From Calonectria ilicicola (Eukaryota; Ascomycota; Sordariomycetes; Hypocreales; Nectriaceae), in NCBI GenBank assembly GCA_020809705.1, contig CP085827.1, positions 806,001 through 870,000 of the forward strand: a stretch of 64,000 nt of DNA, written 5' to 3'. Positions 58,472-64,000 of the stretch are shown piece by piece (the first letter of the stretch is position 1; each line of letters starts with the position of its first letter). The notes beneath the pieces are model-generated. The model did no database searches, had not been told where the DNA came from, and worked only from the letters and a program-made list of their open reading frames with translations. A program made the position numbers and the translations under genes.

Positions 58472-59887
58472 ATGGGAGAGACGCCATCCCATGTCAAGAG
58501 GGTCCTGGTTCCAAGAGCGTGTCAGCGATGCAAGACGCTGCGTCGGGGCTGTAGTGAGTTTCGACCATGTAGAAGATGCGTCGATGCCGGACTAGGCCAC
58601 CAGTGCGCGCCTTATTCATCAATGCCTTCTGCAAGTCAATCCCCCCCTGCTTTGCTTCATTCAGGCCCCGGCAGCGGGTCAGACGTGGTCCAAAGTATGG
58701 CTGAGCTGGTCCCTCTACGTGTTATCGACTATTGTGCAGAGCGATTCTTTGCTCGGCTTTACCCAACAATCCCCATTTTAACGCGAGAATATGTCACTCA
58801 CTTGAAGTCAATAGTGGGGTCTCTTTCAGAATGCAGAGTTGACACTTATTGCGTACTCGCCGGCATGTGTGCCCAAGTGTTGTTGCAAGCCGAGGAAGCT
58901 GAACATTTGCTCCCTCAAGGCGTCATCTCCGAGAACAACGCCACATACGGACAAAAGATTCTGGATACCGTCTTGTCAGCCCATCAGATGATTCCGCGCA
59001 ATGTAAAACCCACACTTGAGCAGTGTCTTGTTGTGTTTTTCCTCTACGCCTGTCAGGCGAGACTATCACACCATAGCCAGACATTTCTGTTTTTGCGCGA
59101 GGCTACGACTCTGTTCAATCTACTAATATTCGATGATGTCGATACAATGTTTCAAGAAGTTTCACGGAACTTATTTTGGGTTTTGCTCATATCCGAGAGA
59201 TCACATGCAATTCGCTATCGCCGCCCAATCACTTTGCAAGTCACTGCTGAGACACCGGAGCTAGACACAAGCGACGACTCACTAGTAGGTTTCTGCAGTC
59301 TCGCAGCTCTATTCCAGCCTATCGACACCTCATTTGTGGCCCTCCTAAATGGTGAAATAGTCGCTACGCCTCCATCCCCTGAAGCGATTGATCGTGTTGA
59401 GACAGCCATCAATGCTGCCCTGAAGCCGATGTCGAACCTTCACGACACGCAAAAGGCCAATCTAAGGATTACACAGCTTTGGCTTCGCATCATTCTTTGG
59501 AAATTGCGTCTACGTTTGGGATATCTCAGTGAAAATACCCACCGACATAGCCTATCTTACCGTTACCCACTTGAGGTGGCGAAAGATGTCACTCTGTCGA
59601 CACGAGACCTCCCGATCATTAACATTAAAGTGCATGGTGTTGGGGTAACTGAGAAGCTTTATGATATTGCTTCAACCACTGTGGACGTTTTGGCGCGCGT
59701 TCCGGTGGCACCTTCGAGCCCACAAGGTCTCGGCGTTGGCTCGTCCATGCAAGATGACTTGGTCTTTATTAGACATCTTATCACTCAGCTACCGAGTGGG
59801 ATATCCACCTACGACTCTTTACTAGAAAAGCAAATACAGCAAGCACTTCCCACCACACAACCGAGCCTAGAGAATGAACCACATTAA
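58472..59887 (+). CDS. Zn2Cys6 regulator of the maltose-type module, 471 aa
   Basis: Intronless. The zinc cluster near the N-terminus (ACQRCKTLRRGCSEFRPCRRC, then a Cys after eight residues) has spacing C-x2-C-x6-C-x5-C-x2-C-x8-C. A short linker leads to a middle homology region (RVIDYCAERFFARLYPTIPI onward) with LREATTLFNLL and RNLFWVLLISERSHAIRYRRP. The size and text match regulators often found beside maltose permease and maltase genes in ascomycetes (MAL activator/SUC1-type annotations). It ends 107 bp from the permease stop, tail to tail. Expected role: nuclear activator of the permease and maltase in the presence of maltose or related alpha-glucosides; this is inferred from context and not shown by the sequence itself. 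Confidence 0.88.
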   Translation: MGETPSHVKRVLVPRACQRCKTLRRGCSEFRPCRRCVDAGLGHQCAPYSSMPSASQSPPALLHSGPGSGSDVVQSMAELVPLRVIDYCAERFFARLYPTIPILTREYVTHLKSIVGSLSECRVDTYCVLAGMCAQVLLQAEEAEHLLPQGVISENNATYGQKILDTVLSAHQMIPRNVKPTLEQCLVVFFLYACQARLSHHSQTFLFLREATTLFNLLIFDDVDTMFQEVSRNLFWVLLISERSHAIRYRRPITLQVTAETPELDTSDDSLVGFCSLAALFQPIDTSFVALLNGEIVATPPSPEAIDRVETAINAALKPMSNLHDTQKANLRITQLWLRIILWKLRLRLGYLSENTHRHSLSYRYPLEVAKDVTLSTRDLPIINIKVHGVGVTEKLYDIASTTVDVLARVPVAPSSPQGLGVGSSMQDDLVFIRHLITQLPSGISTYDSLLEKQIQQALPTTQPSLENEPH

Positions 59888-59994
59888 TGTATGTGGCACG
59901 GGGGAACTGAAATGAAACATTTTTCAATACAAAAGCATGAATCATATCAAAATGTTTGTGACTACTATACATGCCTATCTTAAAACTTGTCCAA
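59888..59994. terminator. Shared convergent 3' region of regulator and permease
   Basis: Only 107 bp separate the two stop codons, so the two 3' UTRs must overlap or be very short. Antisense 3' pairing between the two transcripts is possible. Confidence 0.45.
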
Positions 59995-61737
59995 TCATTG
60001 TTCATCAGTCATCTTATCCCCCTTGTTCAAATCATCACGATAAGGATCGATATGGGTCTTAGCAAACTTCCTCGCTGGGACACGCTTCTCAAACAGCATA
60101 TCCAACTCGGCATAAGTGCGACCTTTTGGCTCTGGAAGTCTGAAGAACACCCATACGGCGGACAAGAGGCAGGTGCCGGCCCAGAAATAGGCGGTTCGGG
60201 CTCCCCAGTTCCAGGCGCTTGATGAAAGTTGATAGTTAGTCATGACATTGACGAAAATGTTGCTGGCGTTGTACGCGGCACGAGCCATGACAATGGTTTT
60301 AGCCTTGAGTCTGGTAGATGATAGCTCTGAAATCAAGGAGTATGTCACCGGTCCCACGGTGAAGTCATATACAAAGGTGAACACGATCAACATGGCCCCA
60401 ATTGCCCAGAGAGACCCATTGTCTTTGGAAAAAGACAAGGAACCCACAATGATAAGCAAAATGAATTGGGAGCAAAGTCCAGCGAAATGAATTTTTCGTC
60501 GGCCAACTTTGGCCATCAAAAACCAAGATCCGAAAGTGCCGACCATCCCAAGGGCGTACTGAGCCATGGAGAGGGAGAAGGAATTGCCGGGGTCCATTCC
60601 AGCTTGTTTCATGAAATACGAAAAGTAGCCCATGAGGTTTTGACCACCCAGAGTTTGCACAAGCCAAATACCAACAACAATTTCGGTTCGACGAAGATCG
60701 ACACCCTTGAAACAATCCCTGTATGCAGTGCCGGATTGTATCTCCTTCTCCATTTCATTGGTGTGTTCGATCATAGCAATAGTCTCGTCAGCATTGAAGT
60801 CGGGCTGGTTGCGCGAGGTAAGCCGTAGGAGAGACTTCTTAGCGGCTGCCTTATTTCCTTTACGCATGTACCACCAAGGAGATCTGAAGCGCGGGTCAGT
60901 TCAGCAAGACCTTTCACGTCAATGAATTATGAGACTTACTCAGGTGCAAAGACGAGCCCTGCAAGGATGGGAACTGGCCACACCCACTGGACGCCAAATG
61001 GAATCTTGTAAGCCCATTGATCATCTCGACTAACAGAGCCTTTGTTGACAGCGGCTGCGAAGAATTGGCCAATGACCCAGCACATGTTGATGAATGTCGT
61101 AAGATACGGCCGAAGGACCATTGGCGCAACTTCTGAAGCATACGCGGGTGTCACGCTCTGGAAAGCACCCCACGGGATCCCTAGTAAGAGCACGTTAGTT
61201 TCTAAGAAGGACGTTTGGGTTGAAAAAAGAAAGACGCGTACCACACAACACTTCTCCCAAGACCAAGATCTTGATATTGGGGGCAAAGAACAGAACAAAT
61301 ACAAAGGCAATCATCAGAACCAGTGCCCCAATAGTCGTCATTTTGTACCCATATCGATCAGCAGTCCAACCGGCAATGATCAACCCAATGATTTCACCAG
61401 CTCGGGCTCCGTTGGACAGGCCTGACTGCCATGCTGCTGAGATTTGGTACTCATCGTTGGCAGCATTGTATTCGCCAAACTTCTTATTGAAGACAGGCGA
61501 CGCGTACAAGTTCCCTAGAAGCGCCAAATCGTAGCCTTCCATAATAAGCGTACTTGACAATAGAACTGACCAGCCAATAGCTTTGGGATATGTGTTGACA
61601 GCTTGCCAGAGGCTCATGCTGTGCTCAGCATCCGCCGCAAGCTTGGCTTCGGAGGTGAGCACGTCGGCGTTCACCATCTCTGCATGATGAGCGTCCGCAT
61701 CCTTTCCATGTGGCAAATTAGCTTTGGCGTCGGCCAT
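59995..61737 (-). CDS. Maltose/alpha-glucoside MFS permease, 541 aa
   Basis: Twelve-helix sugar/H+ symporter of the MAL/AGT1 type. Exons in coding order: 61242-61737, 60940-61180 and 59995-60883 (introns 61 and 56 bp). Family text: LLSSTLIMEGYDLALLGNLYA in helix 1, GWTADRYGYK after helix 2, GIPWGAFQSVTPAYASEVAP in helix 4 (across the first splice), SPWWYMRKG before the central loop, QTLGGQNLMGYFSYF in helix 7, KVGRRKIH after helix 8, and PEPKGRTYAELDMLFE at the end. Length and the 60-residue cytoplasmic head match fungal maltose permeases. Divergent from the GH13 maltase across a shared promoter. Predicted plasma-membrane maltose uptake; relatives also take other alpha-glucosides. Confidence 0.93.
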
Positions 61738-62104
61738 GTTTTCGCGTTGAGCCTGCTGCCCAATGAGTCAATACAAGAAGCGAGATATGATCCCAAGAAA
61801 TTGATGTCTTGTTTATTCCAGGCGACCAGGAAGGTCTTATTTATGTTTGGCCATAAGGTAGGTATCCTTTGGAAGAATTTTAGGTCATCGATTTAAAAAT
61901 ACAAGTAATAAAATAAAAGTAACACTAAAGAAGCCTAGGTCGTCGTGTGCCATCAATTCAGCTGCCCCGGTCCTGCAGGAAATGATTGAGGCGTGACCTG
62001 GGGAAGCGTGGGGATGGCGAGGGGTTCGTCTGGGGTGATGAGCACGAATTTGCGTGATTGGGTGAATTTTTTCGCTCGGTAACAGGGACCTGGCCACCAT
62101 TAAC

Positions 62105-62115
62105 AGGAGACTCCG
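62105..62115. promoter_or_regulatory. Degenerate Zn2Cys6 site, copy 1
   Basis: AGGAGACTCCG; one mismatch (A for C) to the CGGAGANTCCG consensus seen at 62134 and 62294. Confidence 0.45.
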
Positions 62116-62133
62116 CGCCAAGTCTCGCCCAAG

Positions 62134-62144
62134 CGGAGATTCCG
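62134..62144. promoter_or_regulatory. Candidate Zn2Cys6 site, copy 2
   Basis: CGGAGATTCCG, inverted CGG half-sites with a 5-bp spacer, midway in the shared promoter. Confidence 0.55.
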
Positions 62145-62293
62145 CCTCTCACGCTACCTCGACGGACAAGGATGGAGCCGCGTCCACTGCATGCTGATTG
62201 GCTAGACACCATAAAAGTCCTCAATTCGCCGATGGTTGTCCAAGCGAAAGGCGGAGCGTCGGCGCAATATGGGGCGAAATGTTAGCTTGGCAG

Positions 62294-62304
62294 CGGAGAG
62301 TCCG
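62294..62304. promoter_or_regulatory. Candidate Zn2Cys6 site, copy 3
   Basis: CGGAGAGTCCG, same layout as copy 2, 160 bp further on and about 290 bp before the maltase start. Confidence 0.55.
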
Positions 62305-62594
62305 CTTAGAACAAGACAGCACCTGATGAGCTCTGACAATGTCGAGCCACTTCCTCGGAATCGGTGCATTGGTACATGCAGATTCTCCACAGGACTCCCC
62401 ACACAGCTAAAGCGAATGTGATTTATTAAAAACCGTCATGAGTGAGCCATATCAAACATCGACCTGTCCTCCAGGTCAATTACATTATTTGTTTCTCATT
62501 TCACTTCCCAACCACAGAAAAATACCCCACCTTCAAGCTTTTCAGTCCCTAAGAACAGCCCCATACAAGCCTCAACTCACTGCCACTATCAGTA

Positions 62595-64000
62595 ATGGGG
62601 TCACTGATCTGGGACGAAGAGAACCGGTGGGTGGGTAAACAAGCGTGGTGGAAAGCCGCCACCTTCTACCAGGTCTATCCGGCAAGTTTCAAAGACTCAA
62701 ATGACGATGGATGGGGAGACCTGCCGGGTCTTATTTCCAAGATTGACTACCTTAGCGACCTTGGCGTTGATGTAGTCTGGGTGTCGCCTATTTTTGACAG
62801 CCCCCAGAAGGACATGGGATATGATGTTTCAGACTACCAGAAAATATACGAACCTTATGGGACGATTGAGGACGTCGATAGACTAATTGCGGAATGCCAC
62901 AACAGGGGGATGAAAGTGATTCTCGATCTGGTCATCAATCACACCTCGATTGAGCACGAGTGGTTCAAGCAATCAAGGTCATCAAAAGACAACCCAAAGA
63001 GAGATTGGTATATCTGGAAGCCTGCTCGTTACGATGAAAAGGGCATTCGCCATCCGCCAACAAATTGGAGAGGATACTTTGCCTGTCCCACATGGACGTG
63101 GGATGAGCAGACCCAAGCATATTATTTACACCTCTACGCGCCAGATCAACCTGATCTGAACTGGGAAAATGAAGATTGCAGGGAAGCCATATATGAAGAT
63201 ACGATGCGTTTTTGGTTGAACCGCGGTGTTGATGGCTTCCGCATTGACACGGTCAACAAGTACTCAAAGCGACAAGATTTCGTGGATGCTCCCATCACCG
63301 ACCCAACATCAGCACATCAGCCAGCTCCAGAGATGTGGTGCAATGGTCCTCGCATTCATGAATTCATCAACGAAATGTACCGCAAGGTTCTAGGTCCTTA
63401 CAATGCCGTCTCAGTCGGGGAGCTCTCAAACACTCCCCACCCCTCACAAGTCATCCCATATGTGTCAGCGGCAGCCGAGGAACTCAACATGGTGTTTGAA
63501 TTTTCCATGATTCGCCTAGGAAATGGAAACGGCTTCGGGGCCAAATATATTTACCGCCCATTTAGTCTGTCCACGCTCAAGGCCATCACGCACAAATGGC
63601 AGAGCTTCATCGAAGGCACTGATGCCTGGGCAACGGCATTTTGCGAAAACCACGATAACGGGCGAGCTGTGAACAGGTTTGGAGATGCATCAACGCCTGA
63701 ATGGTGGCTTAAATCAAGCAAGACGATCGCAGTCTGGCAGGCAACTCTTACAGGAACTTTGTTCCTCTACCAAGGCCAAGAAATTGGTATGACAAACATG
63801 CCCGAGTCTTGGGGCATCGAAGATTATAAGGATATTGAGAGTGGCAACTTTTACGCGGAGGCCGTCGAGTCCGGCGACAAAGATCGAATAGAGGCAACGA
63901 TGCATGGCCTGCAGATAATGGGCCGCGATCATGCTCGTATCCCGTTCCAGTGGAACGACACTCCTAACGCGGGGTTCACGAGCGCCGAGGCGAAGCCTTG
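62595..64000 (+). CDS. GH13 alpha-glucosidase (maltase), 3' end beyond the window
   Basis: Partial: 468 full codons and no stop by 64000 (a complete protein of this family is about 570-600 aa). No signal peptide, so cytosolic, as expected for a maltase fed by a permease. (alpha/beta)8 barrel motifs: region I DLVINH (111-116), region II GFRIDTVNKY with nucleophile Asp218, region III SVGEL with acid/base Glu276, and region IV FCENHDNGR with transition-state Asp354. Thr219 directly after the nucleophile is the residue associated with maltase rather than isomaltase specificity in yeast enzymes (Val in isomaltases). Predicted to hydrolyse maltose and related alpha-1,4-glucosides to glucose. No intron in the visible part. 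Confidence 0.95.
   Translation, partial: MGSLIWDEENRWVGKQAWWKAATFYQVYPASFKDSNDDGWGDLPGLISKIDYLSDLGVDVVWVSPIFDSPQKDMGYDVSDYQKIYEPYGTIEDVDRLIAECHNRGMKVILDLVINHTSIEHEWFKQSRSSKDNPKRDWYIWKPARYDEKGIRHPPTNWRGYFACPTWTWDEQTQAYYLHLYAPDQPDLNWENEDCREAIYEDTMRFWLNRGVDGFRIDTVNKYSKRQDFVDAPITDPTSAHQPAPEMWCNGPRIHEFINEMYRKVLGPYNAVSVGELSNTPHPSQVIPYVSAAAEELNMVFEFSMIRLGNGNGFGAKYIYRPFSLSTLKAITHKWQSFIEGTDAWATAFCENHDNGRAVNRFGDASTPEWWLKSSKTIAVWQATLTGTLFLYQGQEIGMTNMPESWGIEDYKDIESGNFYAEAVESGDKDRIEATMHGLQIMGRDHARIPFQWNDTPNAGFTSAEAKP

Larger units (their letters stand above)
61738..62594. promoter_or_regulatory. Divergent MAL promoter with inverted CGG repeats
   Basis: Bidirectional promoter of the permease (minus, starts 61737) and the maltase (plus, starts 62595). 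It holds CGGAGATTCCG (62134), CGGAGAGTCCG (62294) and the near copy AGGAGACTCCG (62105). Each is CGG-N5-CCG, the inverted-repeat layout bound by Zn2Cys6 dimers. An open frame from an ATG at 62438 to 62638 overlaps the maltase start out of frame. Confidence 0.65.

Overview
The window is nuclear DNA of a filamentous ascomycete (Pezizomycotina). Evidence: genes carry short introns (about 48 to 86 bp) with GT..AG ends and CTAAC/CTGAC-type branch sites, AT-rich spacers are long, and the families are typical of these fungi (Zn2Cys6 regulators, fungal rhodopsin/Pth11-like and RTA1-like membrane proteins, AA9 LPMO, P450s, MFS sugar porters). A Sordariomycete/Hypocreales-like host is my guess from the gene mix only. 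I joined exons by hand from splice signals and reading frame. I found 24 protein-coding genes that I consider well or fairly well supported, plus one small spliced gene candidate and one possible relic.

Layout. 0.8-10.6 kb: two Zn2Cys6 regulators (811, 7838) flank an RTA1-like membrane protein (5093) and a NAD(P)-binding reductase (6216, minus). 10.7-21.3 kb: a multi-exon membrane protein, a 9-exon sugar porter, a P450, a metallophosphoesterase and a fungal rhodopsin-type receptor. 22.8-29.6 kb: a short-chain dehydrogenase, a possible N-myristoylated LOR/tubby-like protein, a secreted AA9 LPMO and an imine-reductase-like enzyme. 32-41 kb: a Mid2/WSC-like wall sensor, a polytopic membrane protein, a C2H2 zinc-finger protein, a G/A-rich minisatellite, a small spliced gene and a conserved-looking unknown. 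43-51.6 kb: a second P450, the ribosome-biogenesis helicase Mak5 (the one clear housekeeping gene), a four-helix membrane protein and a second rhodopsin-type receptor. 52.9-64 kb: an ectodomain membrane protein, a secreted FAD oxidoreductase, and a maltose-type module.

The right-hand end is the clearest functional unit. A Zn2Cys6 regulator (58472) is tail-to-tail with a maltose/alpha-glucoside MFS permease (59995, minus), which is divergent from a GH13 maltase (62595, runs off the window). This is the three-part MAL-locus logic known from yeasts and Aspergillus. The shared 0.86 kb promoter holds three copies of an 11-bp CGGAGANTCCG-like inverted repeat, a natural candidate site for the regulator.

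I saw no PKS, NRPS, terpene synthase, transposon, CRISPR array, rRNA or complete tRNA. The two P450s are not part of a recognisable biosynthetic cluster. No wholly new system stands out. The best leads are the MAL promoter repeats, the imine-reductase-like gene, the in-frame 51-nt optional intron, the myristoylation candidate, and the small gene near 39 kb.
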